Source: a virus. From it: a stretch of 36,498 nt of DNA. Positions within the stretch are counted from its first letter, which is position 1; each line of letters starts with the position of its first letter. Where the stretch lies: the IMG/VR virus record IMGVR_UViG_3300042905_005792, positions 1 through 36,498 of that record, one strand, 5' to 3'. The notes under the pieces are model-generated. The model did no database searches, was not told the origin of the DNA, and worked only from the letters and a program-made list of their open reading frames with translations. Shown in pieces: positions 8,540-16,213 of the stretch. The position numbers and the translations under genes are program-made.

Positions 8540-9358
8540 ATGGAAATTCAAATAAAAACAGATGAACTTAGAAAAAAAAGTCTATTTGTTGCTACACCCA
8601 TGTATGGCGGTATGAATCATGGTTTGTACATGAAAGCATGTCTTGATCTTCAAGGTATGTGTATTCAATATGGCGTCAATGTTAAATTTTCTTTCCTATT
8701 CAATGAATCATTAATCACGAGGGCAAGAAATTACCTTGTAGATGAATTTTATAATCGTTCAGAGTGTACGCATCTACTGTTCATCGATTCGGATATTTGT
8801 TTCAATCCGCAAGATGTTATTGCTATGTTGGCTCTCGACAAAGATGTTATTGGTGGACCGTATCCTAAAAAAGCAATCAAATGGAAGAGTATTCAAAAAG
8901 CCGCGCTTCTTCATCCTGATATGAAGCCTCATGAACTTGAAAAAGTTGCTGGCGACTTCGTGTTCAATCCAGTAAAAGGTACTGCACAGTTTCAAGTTTC
9001 TGAACCACTAGAAGTTATGGAAATTGGAACAGGATTCATGTTGATCAAACGTGAAGTATTTCCAAAAATGGAAGAAGCATATCCTCAACTTCGTTACAAA
9101 CCAGATCATGTTGGGCAACAACATTTTGACGGTTCACGTTACATTCATGCTTTCTTCGATACTATTATTGACACAAAAGATTCTGCAACTGGTGGCGGTT
9201 CAGATCGTTATCTGTCAGAAGATTATATGTTCTGTCAACTTTGGAGAAAAATTGGTGGAAAAATTTGGCTCTGCCCATGGATGAGAACACAGCATATTGG
9301 AACTTATCACTTTCATGGTGATATGCCTGCCGTAGCCAACTTTGTTGGGGAAATGTAA
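8540..9358 (+). CDS. GT-A fold glycosyltransferase
   Basis: The product is a 272-residue nucleotide-sugar transferase with the GT-A metal motif HLLFIDSDICF (Asp83, Asp85 counted from this start). An N-terminal Rossmann strand KSLFVATPMYGG and a C-terminal acceptor-side segment (YLSEDYMFCQLWR, WMRTQHIG) resemble putative glycosyltransferases of cyanophages. I chose the ATG at 8540, which has GGAG 5 bases upstream; an in-frame GTG at 8534 overlaps that site. It follows the terminator and leads an operon with genes 1 and 45, the stop codon overlapping the ATG of gene 1. The acceptor is unknown: DNA bases, capsid or host glycan are all possible. Confidence 0.8.
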   Translation: MEIQIKTDELRKKSLFVATPMYGGMNHGLYMKACLDLQGMCIQYGVNVKFSFLFNESLITRARNYLVDEFYNRSECTHLLFIDSDICFNPQDVIAMLALDKDVIGGPYPKKAIKWKSIQKAALLHPDMKPHELEKVAGDFVFNPVKGTAQFQVSEPLEVMEIGTGFMLIKREVFPKMEEAYPQLRYKPDHVGQQHFDGSRYIHAFFDTIIDTKDSATGGGSDRYLSEDYMFCQLWRKIGGKIWLCPWMRTQHIGTYHFHGDMPAVANFVGEM

Positions 9359-10032
9359 TGATCGTTGGTGTAGTAGGGTTCATCGGTTCTGGAAAAGGAA
9401 CCGTCGGCGATTTCTTAAAAACTGAATTTGGATTTCACTCTTTAAGTTTTGCCTCCCACCTAAAAGATGTTGCTTCCGTTTTATTCGGTTGGGAAAGGCA
9501 TCTTTTGGAGGGAGATACAGAAGAGTCTAGAAAATTTAGAGAAAAGCCGGATGGTTTTTGGTCTAAAAAAATCGGTGAACACTTTACACCACGATTAGCA
9601 TTACAATTACTTGGTACTGAAGCTGGTAGGAATGTATTTCATGAAGATTTTTGGATTTTTTCTTTAGAAAATAAAATCAAAAAATTAGGAGACAATCAAA
9701 ATGTGGTGGTAACCGACGTTAGATTTAAAAATGAAATAGAATGGCTGAAAAGCAAAAAAGGTATTTTGATAGAAGTTCGCAGAGGTGAAAGGCCGTCTTG
9801 GTTTCATATTGCCGCAGATGCGAATAGGTCAAATGGGTCCGCTTTCTCGGAAAAGTTTATGTTAGAAAAAACTGGTGTACATGAATCCGAATGGAGATGG
9901 ATAGGCAGCGGCGTGGATTATATTATTGATAATAATGATACTCTGGAAAAATTAAAAGGAAGAATCACAAACTGCTTGAAAGGCCATTACGGAAGTGATA
10001 TAATTGAATCTCTTAAACAGAGGAGTTTGTAA
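9358..10032 (+). CDS. 1: Deoxynucleoside monophosphate kinase (T4 gp1 family)
   Basis: The 224-residue P-loop kinase has GFIGSGKGT at the N-terminus (7-15), the LQLLGTEAGRNVF segment near residue 80 and VVVTDVRFKNEIEWL near 117, all typical of T4 gp1. The T4 enzyme phosphorylates dTMP, dGMP and 5-hydroxymethyl-dCMP for the phage dNTP pool. No hydroxymethylase gene lies in the window, so base modification is not implied. The gene overlaps its neighbours by one base on each side and precedes the sliding clamp. Confidence 0.9.
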   Translation: MIVGVVGFIGSGKGTVGDFLKTEFGFHSLSFASHLKDVASVLFGWERHLLEGDTEESRKFREKPDGFWSKKIGEHFTPRLALQLLGTEAGRNVFHEDFWIFSLENKIKKLGDNQNVVVTDVRFKNEIEWLKSKKGILIEVRRGERPSWFHIAADANRSNGSAFSEKFMLEKTGVHESEWRWIGSGVDYIIDNNDTLEKLKGRITNCLKGHYGSDIIESLKQRSL

Positions 10033-10712
10033 TGAAGTTGACAAATAACACCATGAATGTATTGAAGAATTTTTCTACAATTAATCAGAACATTTATGTT
10101 AAACCTGGTAATGTTATTGAAACTGTTTCAAAGCAGAAAAATATTTTGGCTAAAGCAACAGTGGAAGAAAACTTTCCACAAGAGTTCGGAATTTACGATC
10201 TAAACAATTTTTTGGGTGTTCTATCTCTTTCTAAAGGTACTTTACCTGAACTTGATTTTGAAGATCAAAAAATTATTATCCGCAATCGAGTAGGCAAAAG
10301 TAGCACGACATATCATCAATCTAAAAAAGAACTTTTACTTCTTGCCCCTGAGAAAAAAGTCAGCATGGAAAATGCTGAAATTATTTTCACCATCACAGAA
10401 GAGGATCTTGATTGGTGTTTGAAAGCTGCATCCGCACTTAACTCGACCAATATCGCTTTTGTTTCTGATGGTGCAAATGTCACAGTTGATGTTTTTAATG
10501 TAAAAGATGATTCATCTAACGTAAATACAACAACAATTGCAGAAGGTGATGGCAAAACTTTTAAAATGATTTTTGCTATAGAAAATTTTAAGTTTATTCT
10601 CGGATCATATGATGTTACGATTCATTCACGAGGAATTGGGCACTTTAAAAACAAGTCTGTACCAATTGAATATTGGGTTACGACCGAACCTGGTTCTACT
10701 TACGGAGTTTAA
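10032..10712 (+). CDS. 45: Sliding clamp gp45
   Basis: The protein has 226 residues (T4 gp45: 228) and starts MKLTNNTMNVLKNFSTINQN followed by VETVSKQKNILAKA-like residues and the acidic NFPQEFGIYDLNNFLGVL, a clear T4 clamp pattern. It is a trimeric ring that tethers polymerase gp43 and also activates late transcription through gp55. It is loaded by gp44/gp62, encoded at 12097 and 13444. The C-terminus ends PIEYWVTTEPGSTYGV. Its stop is two bases before the ATG of the DsbA-like gene. Confidence 0.95.
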   Translation: MKLTNNTMNVLKNFSTINQNIYVKPGNVIETVSKQKNILAKATVEENFPQEFGIYDLNNFLGVLSLSKGTLPELDFEDQKIIIRNRVGKSSTTYHQSKKELLLLAPEKKVSMENAEIIFTITEEDLDWCLKAASALNSTNIAFVSDGANVTVDVFNVKDDSSNVNTTTIAEGDGKTFKMIFAIENFKFILGSYDVTIHSRGIGHFKNKSVPIEYWVTTEPGSTYGV

Positions 10713-10714
10713 TA

Positions 10715-10990
10715 ATGACTGATATCGTTACACAATATGGTACTTTTAAAGAAGAAGATTTGAAATCGATCAAAGAAGCTTTGAATGAAATTTCAAATGA
10801 ACTTGACATTATCTCTCAGCACAAAGATGCAATCAAAGATGTTATCAATGCAGTCTTTGACAATTACAAAATACCTAAAAAAGTAATTCGTCGTTTGGCA
10901 AAAGCGCATCATAAAAATTCTTTTCAGGAAGAACTTGCGCATGATAGTGAGTTTGAAACTCTTTATATCGGGCTTACGGAGGCGAAATGA
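10715..10990 (+). CDS. dsbA: DsbA-like double-stranded DNA-binding protein
   Basis: The product is a 91-residue mostly helical protein. The segment ISQHKDAIKDVINAVFDNYKI followed by VIRRLAKAHHKNSF aligns in spacing with T4 DsbA (ISGYNELIKDIRIRAKDEL, MFNRLLALYHKDN). T4 DsbA binds late-promoter DNA and stimulates late transcription. The ATG at 10715 has GGAG 7 bases upstream; an upstream in-frame start would lie inside gene 45 and is less likely. Position between the clamp and clamp-loader genes supports a role with gp55 and gp45, whose genes are in this window. The similarity is modest. Confidence 0.65.
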   Translation: MTDIVTQYGTFKEEDLKSIKEALNEISNELDIISQHKDAIKDVINAVFDNYKIPKKVIRRLAKAHHKNSFQEELAHDSEFETLYIGLTEAK

Positions 10991-11325
10991 ATCCAGAACG
11001 CAGAGGATTTGCTAAAGGATTAGGGCTAGCCGGATTTGTTGCTGTTGGTGTTGCTGGTTATAAAGAAGTTAAGGAGCGAATTGTATATAAACAAGATGAA
11101 GTTCCTAGCGCCGAGTTGGAAAAACAAATTGAAGGAAAACCAGTTCTAGCTTTGATGGCAACATATGGTGAAGAAATAAAAAAAGATTATCAACAAGGGC
11201 AGTATATATTTTATAATGCTCCAACATACAAAGAGGGTACAGAAAAACATGTTGAGGTGAGAATTGTTCCTGGTCCTGATGGCAAACTATACGTAAAAGA
11301 AAACGATAGTTGGAGAAAAATATGA
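10987..11325 (+). CDS. Small protein with twin-arginine-type leader
   Basis: This 112-residue protein starts MNPERRGFAKG and continues into the hydrophobic LGLAGFVAVGVAGY. RRxFxK followed by a moderately hydrophobic stretch of glycine and alanine is the pattern of a Tat export signal, though it could also be an uncleaved N-terminal membrane anchor. The rest (35-112) is soluble and charged with no recognised domain. It overlaps the DsbA-like gene by 4 bases (ATGA) and the next gene by 4 bases. I do not recognise a family. Confidence 0.7.
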   Translation: MNPERRGFAKGLGLAGFVAVGVAGYKEVKERIVYKQDEVPSAELEKQIEGKPVLALMATYGEEIKKDYQQGQYIFYNAPTYKEGTEKHVEVRIVPGPDGKLYVKENDSWRKI

Positions 11326-12065
11326 ATATAGCAATGGTTGCTTCCGGGCAACCTCGATACACAAAATATATTTTCGATAATTATCATAGAATAAAAGATG
11401 CAACAAATATAGACCTTTATTTTTACATGTGGAATAATTATATTCTTCGTGATGAAGATAAAAATATTTTTTATGGTGGAGGCCCAGTTGAGGAGCAAAT
11501 AAAAAAAGGTCTACCTAAAAATTGCGTTATAAAAAAATTCGTAACTGAAAATGAACCTTCTATTGAAAAATTATTCAATAATGAACTGGAATTATTAATA
11601 GAAAAATCTCTTGGAGCAAATCATATATTTGAGCCTGATAAAATGAGAACCAGTCTTACTGATCTATATTTTCAAAGATATTCAGCAATGAAAGCTTTTC
11701 AATTAATTGACAAAGAATATGATTGTGTTATAAGATATAGACCCGATTGTTTCCTTGCTGATGATGTTTACTTAAAACAAATAAATTTAGATGAAGGAAT
11801 TTATGTTCCTCGGAACTTAGGAGGAGGAGGTATGAACGATCAATTCGCAATCGGCAATATGAAAAATATGAAAGTATATTTTGATGCGTTCAATAGTTTA
11901 TTTGTCGATCAAATGAAAAATAAAGAGTTAGTTCAACAAGAATCTTCTTTAAAATATCATCTAATAAAAAATAACATTAATATTCATGGACTACCTAGTA
12001 ATGCACGATATTTTATAGTAAGAATAGAAAAGGGGGATGGTGGAAAAAAACTTCAAAGAATTTAA
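11322..12065 (+). CDS. Glycosyltransferase-like protein (paralogue of the gene at 17339)
   Basis: This protein of 247 residues and the one at 17339 share a clear framework: an N-terminal strand ending SGQPR or TGNPR, IDLYFYMW or IDWYICFW, YDCVIRYRPD or YDLVIRSRTD near residue 135, and DQFAIG near residue 170. This is the layout of a small GT-A-like transferase family found in phage and bacterial glycan clusters; RYRPD would be the acidic metal or sugar site. The function is inferred. The ATG at 11322 overlaps the upstream stop (ATGA) and has GGAG 7 bases before it. It is the last gene before the clamp loader, separated by 31 AT-rich bases. Confidence 0.6.
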   Translation: MNIAMVASGQPRYTKYIFDNYHRIKDATNIDLYFYMWNNYILRDEDKNIFYGGGPVEEQIKKGLPKNCVIKKFVTENEPSIEKLFNNELELLIEKSLGANHIFEPDKMRTSLTDLYFQRYSAMKAFQLIDKEYDCVIRYRPDCFLADDVYLKQINLDEGIYVPRNLGGGGMNDQFAIGNMKNMKVYFDAFNSLFVDQMKNKELVQQESSLKYHLIKNNINIHGLPSNARYFIVRIEKGDGGKKLQRI

Positions 12066-12096
12066 ATTATTTTATTTTACATTATGGAGACTGTGA

Positions 12097-13038
12097 TTGG
12101 AAAACAAACAAGTTTTATGGGTAGAGAAGTATCGCCCGAACAAAGTTGAAGATTGTATCCTTCCCGAAAACATCAAAACTACCTTTCAAGAATATGTTAA
12201 CAGAAAAGAAATCCCAAATTTGTTACTTGCTGGATCCGCAGGCGTTGGTAAAACAACAATTGCTAAAGCCCTCTGCGAAGAAATTGGCTGCGATTATATC
12301 ATCATCAATGGGTCAGACGAAAGCGGTATTGACACATTCCGCACCAAAATCAAAAACTATGCATCAGCAATGAGTTTTTCTGGTGACCGAAGGGTCATCA
12401 TCATTGATGAAGCAGACTATCTAAATCCCAATTCTACACAGCCTGCCCTACGCGGTGCTATTGAAGAGTTTTCAATTAATTGTTCTTTCATTTTCACTTG
12501 CAATTTTAAGAACAGGATTATTGAACCTCTTCATTCACGTTGTTCCGTTATTGAATTCAAACTTCAAAATGGGCAAAAGGCTAAGATGGCGGCTCAATTC
12601 TTTAAACGTGTTGAATGGATCTTAAAACAAGAAAACATTCCATACGAAAAAGATGTTGTTGCAGCCGTCATTACAAAATACTTTCCTGATAATCGACGTA
12701 TTCTAAATGAATTACAACGATATTCAGTTTCAGGAGCAATCGATAAAGGTATTTTGTCAAATGTTTCAGACGTAAACATTGCAACGCTTATCAAATCCAT
12801 TAAAGAAAAAGATTTTGGATCAGCAAGAAAATGGGTCACTTCGAATCTTGACAATGATGCAGCAACCATAATCAGAAAAATATATGATTCGATGTATGAA
12901 TATTTAACTCCTGACAGCATTCCACCTGCTGTTTTAATCTTGTCAAAATACCAATATCAATCTGCATTCGTGGCGGATCAGGAAATTAACTTAATGGCCT
13001 GTTTGACCGAATTTATGGTTGAATGTTCCTTTAAGTGA
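12097..13038 (+). CDS. 44: Clamp loader large subunit gp44
   Basis: This AAA+ ATPase of 313 residues (T4 gp44: 319) is of the RFC type. Visible are WVEKYRPNKVEDCILP at the N-terminus, Walker A AGSAGVGKTT (45-54), Walker B IIIDEADYL (101-109) and the SRC arginine-finger motif HSRCSVIEF (146-154). Four gp44 with one gp62 load the gp45 clamp. The start is a TTG at 12097; the codon before it is a stop in the same frame, and GGAG (12086-12089) sits 7 bases upstream, so the rare start is well supported. A rare start could limit its level relative to the clamp. Confidence 0.95.
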   Translation: MENKQVLWVEKYRPNKVEDCILPENIKTTFQEYVNRKEIPNLLLAGSAGVGKTTIAKALCEEIGCDYIIINGSDESGIDTFRTKIKNYASAMSFSGDRRVIIIDEADYLNPNSTQPALRGAIEEFSINCSFIFTCNFKNRIIEPLHSRCSVIEFKLQNGQKAKMAAQFFKRVEWILKQENIPYEKDVVAAVITKYFPDNRRILNELQRYSVSGAIDKGILSNVSDVNIATLIKSIKEKDFGSARKWVTSNLDNDAATIIRKIYDSMYEYLTPDSIPPAVLILSKYQYQSAFVADQEINLMACLTEFMVECSFK

Positions 13039-13046
13039 GAAGGAAC

Positions 13047-13451
13047 ATGTTTCAAACGAAAATATATGATTTATTTGGTGATGAAATTCTTTTGAATAGT
13101 AAAAGCTGTGTTTATTGTGGAATACAGAAAAAAATAACAGAGTTTCCTAAACATATTCATCGAAATGATGGATACGATTCTAGATGCAAAGAATGCAAAA
13201 ATAAAAGAGGAAAACTTGTAGATCAAATAAGAAAAAATTCTCCACCAAAACCTGAAATATGTGATTGTTGTGGAAAAAAACCTAAGGAAGGCAATGGTAG
13301 AAGAAAAATTGGATTAGCACTTGATCATTGCCCTAAAACTAATACCTTTAGAGGTTGGCTTTGTTTTGATTGTAATCTTGGGATTGGTTTATTAGGTGAC
13401 GATACTCAAGGATTAAAAAGAGCTTTAGACTATTTGGTGAAACATGACTGA
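13047..13451 (+). CDS. Endonuclease VII-like HNH nuclease, probably a free-standing homing endonuclease
   Basis: The protein has 134 residues. The C-terminal half has the endonuclease VII core: a CDCC zinc pair, LALDHCPKTNTFRGWLC and FDCN, so CxxC, LDH, RGxLC and CxxCN are in order. An extra N-terminal zinc ribbon (CVYC, then CKEC) precedes it. T4 gp49 resolves Holliday junctions but is longer and has a helical C-terminal domain that is absent here. The gene separates 44 and 62, which are normally adjacent; such insertions between replication genes are typical of phage homing endonucleases. An overlapping GTG at 13035 is an alternative start. It overlaps gene 62 by 8 bases. Confidence 0.8.
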   Translation: MFQTKIYDLFGDEILLNSKSCVYCGIQKKITEFPKHIHRNDGYDSRCKECKNKRGKLVDQIRKNSPPKPEICDCCGKKPKEGNGRRKIGLALDHCPKTNTFRGWLCFDCNLGIGLLGDDTQGLKRALDYLVKHD

Positions 13452-13824
13452 CCTATTTAAAGAAATCTTACCAAGCATTCTTCAAACGAAGAAAGACGTT
13501 CTAGAAAATGAATCTGATTATAAACCTTTTATCATAAATCGCTCACTCTCATATCATATGGATTGTATTTTATATGCAAATCAAATGAATATGTGTGGAA
13601 ATTTACCTCCAAAACTACAATACCAATATTTTCTAAATACCGTAAGACCAATGAAACGTAAGTTTCAGTCTTGGCAAAAGCAAGAGACCATCAAAAATTT
13701 AGATTGCGTTAAAGAATATTTTGGTTATTCAAATGAAAAAGCCAAAGAGGCCTTGCGTATTCTAACCGATAAACAGATCGCTTTCATAAAAGAACAATTA
13801 GAAAAAGGTGGAGTGAAAAAATAA
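13444..13824 (+). CDS. 62: Clamp loader small subunit gp62
   Basis: The product has 126 residues, shorter than T4 gp62 (187) but like the short versions in cyanophages. The central part (FIINRSLSYHMDCILYANQM, then LPPKLQYQYFLNTVRP and KRKFQSW) is the pattern of that family. It is the fifth, non-ATPase subunit of the clamp loader. Synteny supports the call: it lies between 44 (plus the nuclease insertion) and regA, and its stop overlaps the regA start by one base as expected for T4-like coupling. Confidence 0.85.
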   Translation: MTDLFKEILPSILQTKKDVLENESDYKPFIINRSLSYHMDCILYANQMNMCGNLPPKLQYQYFLNTVRPMKRKFQSWQKQETIKNLDCVKEYFGYSNEKAKEALRILTDKQIAFIKEQLEKGGVKK

Positions 13825-14234
13825 TGGTAAAAATAGAAAACATGGTAGAGGTGACTCTAAAGGAAAAAGATGACTTTTTAAAAGTTCGTGAAACATTAAC
13901 GCGAATCGGTGTCGCTTCCAAAAAAGAAAAAGTTCTTTACCAGTCTTGTCACATTCTACATAAGCAAGGTAGATACTACATCGTACATTTTAAAGAACTT
14001 TTTGCATTAGATGGTAAAAATACAGACTTTTCTGAAAATGATATTGCACGAAGAAACACAATTGCAAAATTATTGGAAGACTGGGAACTATTAAAAATTG
14101 TTAATAAAGATATGGTAAGTGATCCGATTGTATCATTGTCACAAATTAAAATTCTTTCTCATAAAGAAAAAGATGATTGGGAATTAATTACCAAATATAA
14201 TATTGGTAAAAAAGCACAGAACGTGAATAAATAA
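13824..14234 (+). CDS. regA: RegA translational repressor
   Basis: RegA binds the start regions of early phage mRNAs, including its own and those for clamp loader genes, and blocks translation. The sequence matches T4 RegA almost word for word in places: EVTLKEKDDFLKVRETLTRIG, KVLYQSCHILHKQGRYYIVHFKE and KDDWELITKYNIG. An in-frame ATG at 13842 matches the T4 N-terminus better, but the ATG at 13824 has GGAG 10 bases upstream; either gives a full RegA (136 or 130 residues). It ends the replication operon and is followed by a highly structured leader region. Confidence 0.95.
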   Translation: MVKIENMVEVTLKEKDDFLKVRETLTRIGVASKKEKVLYQSCHILHKQGRYYIVHFKELFALDGKNTDFSENDIARRNTIAKLLEDWELLKIVNKDMVSDPIVSLSQIKILSHKEKDDWELITKYNIGKKAQNVNK

Positions 14235-14238
14235 CCAT

Positions 14239-14315
14239 ATCCCAATCGGGATGGGCTAGCCTACCGAGGTTAAGGCTAGTAAAATAAACCTCGGACCAAC
14301 GCCTTATGGGTTGGT
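14239..14315 (+). promoter_or_regulatory. Structured RNA leader of hsp20 with a predicted H-type pseudoknot
   Basis: Three structures fill the regA-hsp20 gap. ATCCC (14239-14243) pairs with GGGAT (14248-14252). CTAGCCT (14256-14262) pairs with AGGCTAG (14273-14279), and its loop holds CCGAGGTT (14264-14271), which pairs with AACCTCGG (14287-14294): a textbook H-type pseudoknot with 7 and 8 perfect pairs and loops of 1, 1 and 7 bases. ACCAAC (14295-14300) pairs with GTTGGT (14310-14315) directly after, followed by ATTTTATT. The order resembles a riboswitch or thermosensor with a final expression hairpin. No known class is recognised. Confidence 0.7.
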
Positions 14316-14349
14316 ATTTTATTAACTCGCTTATTTTAAGGAGAAAAGC

Positions 14350-14793
14350 ATGACTCTTCAATACGGCAAATCTTTGCTGCCTGCAACCGTTGGTTTCGAA
14401 CGTCTTCTTAGCACTTTTGAAGAATTTGATAGGGCGGTTAAACCTCAAACATATCCTCCATACAATCTTGTAAAAACAAACGATACGCACTGGACTATTG
14501 AAATTGCTATCGCAGGGTTTACACGTGACGAAATTGATATCACTCTAGATGATGGAAAACTTTTGGTCACAGGTAAGAGTGCAGATAAAGATAATACCCG
14601 CGAATTCATTCATTATGGTATTGCAAAACGTGACTTCAATCATCGATTTATTTTGGCACAAACAGTACATGTAAAATCTGCTAACATTGTCGATGGGCTT
14701 CTTGTGATTGAACTGGAAAATATTATTCCAGAAGAAAGAAAGCCAAAGAAAATTCAAATCGGTAGCAAAAATACAACACTCTTGACAGACTAG
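14350..14793 (+). CDS. Small heat shock protein Hsp20
   Basis: The protein has 147 residues and an alpha-crystallin domain (about 38-135): PYNLVKTNDTHWTIEIAIAGF at the start, DEIDITLDDGKLLVTG in the middle and LLVIELENIIPEE at the end. An N-terminal FEEFDRAVKP segment and a C-terminal KKIQI, close to the IxI oligomerisation motif, are visible. Hsp20 holds unfolding proteins; it is a common gene of T4-like cyanophages. The ATG has AAGGAGA (14337-14343) upstream. The leader is highly structured, and a promoter for the next genes overlaps its 3' end. Confidence 0.92.
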   Translation: MTLQYGKSLLPATVGFERLLSTFEEFDRAVKPQTYPPYNLVKTNDTHWTIEIAIAGFTRDEIDITLDDGKLLVTGKSADKDNTREFIHYGIAKRDFNHRFILAQTVHVKSANIVDGLLVIELENIIPEERKPKKIQIGSKNTTLLTD

Positions 14794-14810
14794 TAATTTT
14801 CATTTATAAT
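14762..14810 (+). promoter_or_regulatory. Perfect-consensus sigma70 promoter with upstream inverted-repeat element
   Basis: TTGACA (14782-14787) and TATAAT (14805-14810) are 17 bases apart, an exact sigma70 consensus. Upstream, GTAGC-AAAAAT-ACAAC (14762-14777) is a degenerate copy of the palindrome seen at three tRNA promoters, with the same spacer as the copy at 18873. The -35 region lies in the last codons of hsp20. Confidence 0.9.
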
Positions 14811-14829
14811 TTCGTTATTGGAGTTTGAC

Positions 14830-14961
14830 ATGGAAGCATATTTGACATTGACAACTTTTACTACCTTTGCTTTGGGTGCTTTTCTTGGTGCCCTAGTTGG
14901 AAGGCTGATAACATTTTGCCTTATGTCAATATGTTTCCTTTTTCTTCTGTTTAAGCCATGA
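14830..14961 (+). CDS. Small hydrophobic membrane protein (43 residues)
   Basis: It begins MEAYLTLTTFTTFALGAFLG and ends FLFLLFKP, so nearly the whole chain is hydrophobic with one break at GRLITF (about 24-29); one or two membrane spans are likely. Support for a real gene is good: the consensus promoter ends 20 bases upstream, GGAG (14820-14823) sits 6 bases before the ATG, and its TGA overlaps the next ATG. No family is recognised. Small hydrophobic early phage proteins often act on the host membrane, but nothing here shows that directly. Confidence 0.75.
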   Translation: MEAYLTLTTFTTFALGAFLGALVGRLITFCLMSICFLFLLFKP

Positions 14962-15149
14962 AAACAAATAATCAACCAATAAAGTTACGCAATCGTTACA
15001 CTTTGACGGACATTTACTACACTTTTCCTCATTGGGCAACCAAAGAAATTGATGGAGTGACTTTTACTCCCGTAGTGAAAAATTATCCTACACATGAAAC
15101 TCAAGTTTTACACTATGTTCGTAAAGATTCTTTGGAAAAAACTAAATGA
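14958..15149 (+). CDS. Conserved hypothetical small protein
   Basis: The 63-residue protein has no recognised domain. It is polar with many aromatic residues (RNRYTLTDIYYTFPHW) and a basic end (RKDSLEKTK). Coupling to both neighbours by ATGA overlaps shows it belongs to the operon driven by the promoter at 14782, between the small membrane protein and the metallophosphoesterase. Confidence 0.7.
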   Translation: MKTNNQPIKLRNRYTLTDIYYTFPHWATKEIDGVTFTPVVKNYPTHETQVLHYVRKDSLEKTK

Positions 15150-15925
15150 AAATTGCACTCGCATCTGATGTACATTTGGAATTCGGCAACATTCTTTTCG
15201 ATAATGCTGAGAATGCAGAAGTTCTGATACTGTCTGGTGATATTTGTGTCGCCAACAAGTTTCATCCTACAGACAAAGAATTTTTCCGTACTTGCTCAGA
15301 AAAGTTTCCAAATGTAATCTATATCATGGGAAACCATGAACATTACAATGGTGACTATACGTTGACTGAGAATCTTCTCCGTGATGAACTAGAAGAATTT
15401 AAAAATATTCATCTTCTAGAAAAGCAAACGGTCGAGATTAATGGCTACACTTTTATTGGTGCTACTCTTTGGACCGATATGAACAAAAACGATCCAAACA
15501 CTTTGTGGCATGTTAGTCGTGTAATGAACGATTTTCGTATTATTCGTAATAGTGGAGCGATTGAAGATCGAGAAAAACTTACTCCAATGTTTGTGTATAA
15601 TGAGCACGTGAATACGATGCATTATATCAAAAGTGTCATTGATGCTAAACCTGAAGGTAAGTTCGTAGTTGTTGGGCATCATGCGCCATCAAAGCAGTCA
15701 GTGAAACCTGATTATCATGGTGATCACCTCACCAATGGTGCATATTCTTCAGACTTGTCGGAGTTTATTCTTGACCGCCCACAAATCAAACTGTGGACGC
15801 ATGGGCATACTCATGATGTTTTTGACTATATGATTGGTGATACTCGTATATTGTGTAATCCTCGTGGATATGCTCTATACGAAGAGCGCGCTGATGAATT
15901 TGAATTGCTTTTTACGGAGATTTAA
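15146..15925 (+). CDS. Calcineurin-like metallophosphoesterase
   Basis: This 259-residue protein has the five metallophosphatase motifs: SDVH (Asp8, His10), SGDICVAN (Asp32), MGNHEHY (Asn63, His64), VVGHHAPS and WTHGHTHD. GNHE in place of GNHD is usual for this group. It is distinct from gp47: it lacks a capping domain and resembles the cytosolic phosphoesterases found in several phages. Substrates could be phosphoproteins, nucleotides or cyclic nucleotides; the sequence does not say. It is coupled to the upstream small gene by ATGA and followed one base later by another small gene. Confidence 0.85.
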   Translation: MKIALASDVHLEFGNILFDNAENAEVLILSGDICVANKFHPTDKEFFRTCSEKFPNVIYIMGNHEHYNGDYTLTENLLRDELEEFKNIHLLEKQTVEINGYTFIGATLWTDMNKNDPNTLWHVSRVMNDFRIIRNSGAIEDREKLTPMFVYNEHVNTMHYIKSVIDAKPEGKFVVVGHHAPSKQSVKPDYHGDHLTNGAYSSDLSEFILDRPQIKLWTHGHTHDVFDYMIGDTRILCNPRGYALYEERADEFELLFTEI

Positions 15926-15926
15926 A

Positions 15927-16208
15927 ATGCCTATTTTTATGATTGATACTGTTCACACTTTTCGCCATAAGTGGCTGATTGAAGCAGAGACATTGGAACA
16001 CGCTTACGATGAAATGGTGATGACTGAACATGATCGTAAGTTTGATGAACTGACACAAAAATGTCTCGGTGAAATGATTATTGATGGGCGTGAAGTGACA
16101 CGTGAAGAAATTGATAAAGTAGTTGCAACTCTTAAAGAGGACAAGGATGAATGGGTAAATCATTGGCTTGTGGATAAATGTATTCATAAAGTCGATTATT
16201 CTAAATAA
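15927..16208 (+). CDS. Conserved hypothetical phage protein
   Basis: The 93-residue protein starts MPIFMIDTVHTFRHKWLIEAETLEHAYDEM, the look of a short alpha/beta protein found in cyanophage-type genomes, and continues as a charged helical region (EMIIDGREVTREEIDKVV). GGAG (15916-15919) is 7 bases before the ATG; longer in-frame starts lie inside the phosphoesterase gene. No function is known to me. A tRNA-Arg gene starts 6 bases after its stop. Confidence 0.7.
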   Translation: MPIFMIDTVHTFRHKWLIEAETLEHAYDEMVMTEHDRKFDELTQKCLGEMIIDGREVTREEIDKVVATLKEDKDEWVNHWLVDKCIHKVDYSK

Positions 16209-16213
16209 TATTT

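Noticed and set aside
12146-12373. Plus-strand 75-codon ORF in another frame of gene 44
   Set aside because: It overlaps conserved clamp-loader motifs and lacks a ribosome site.
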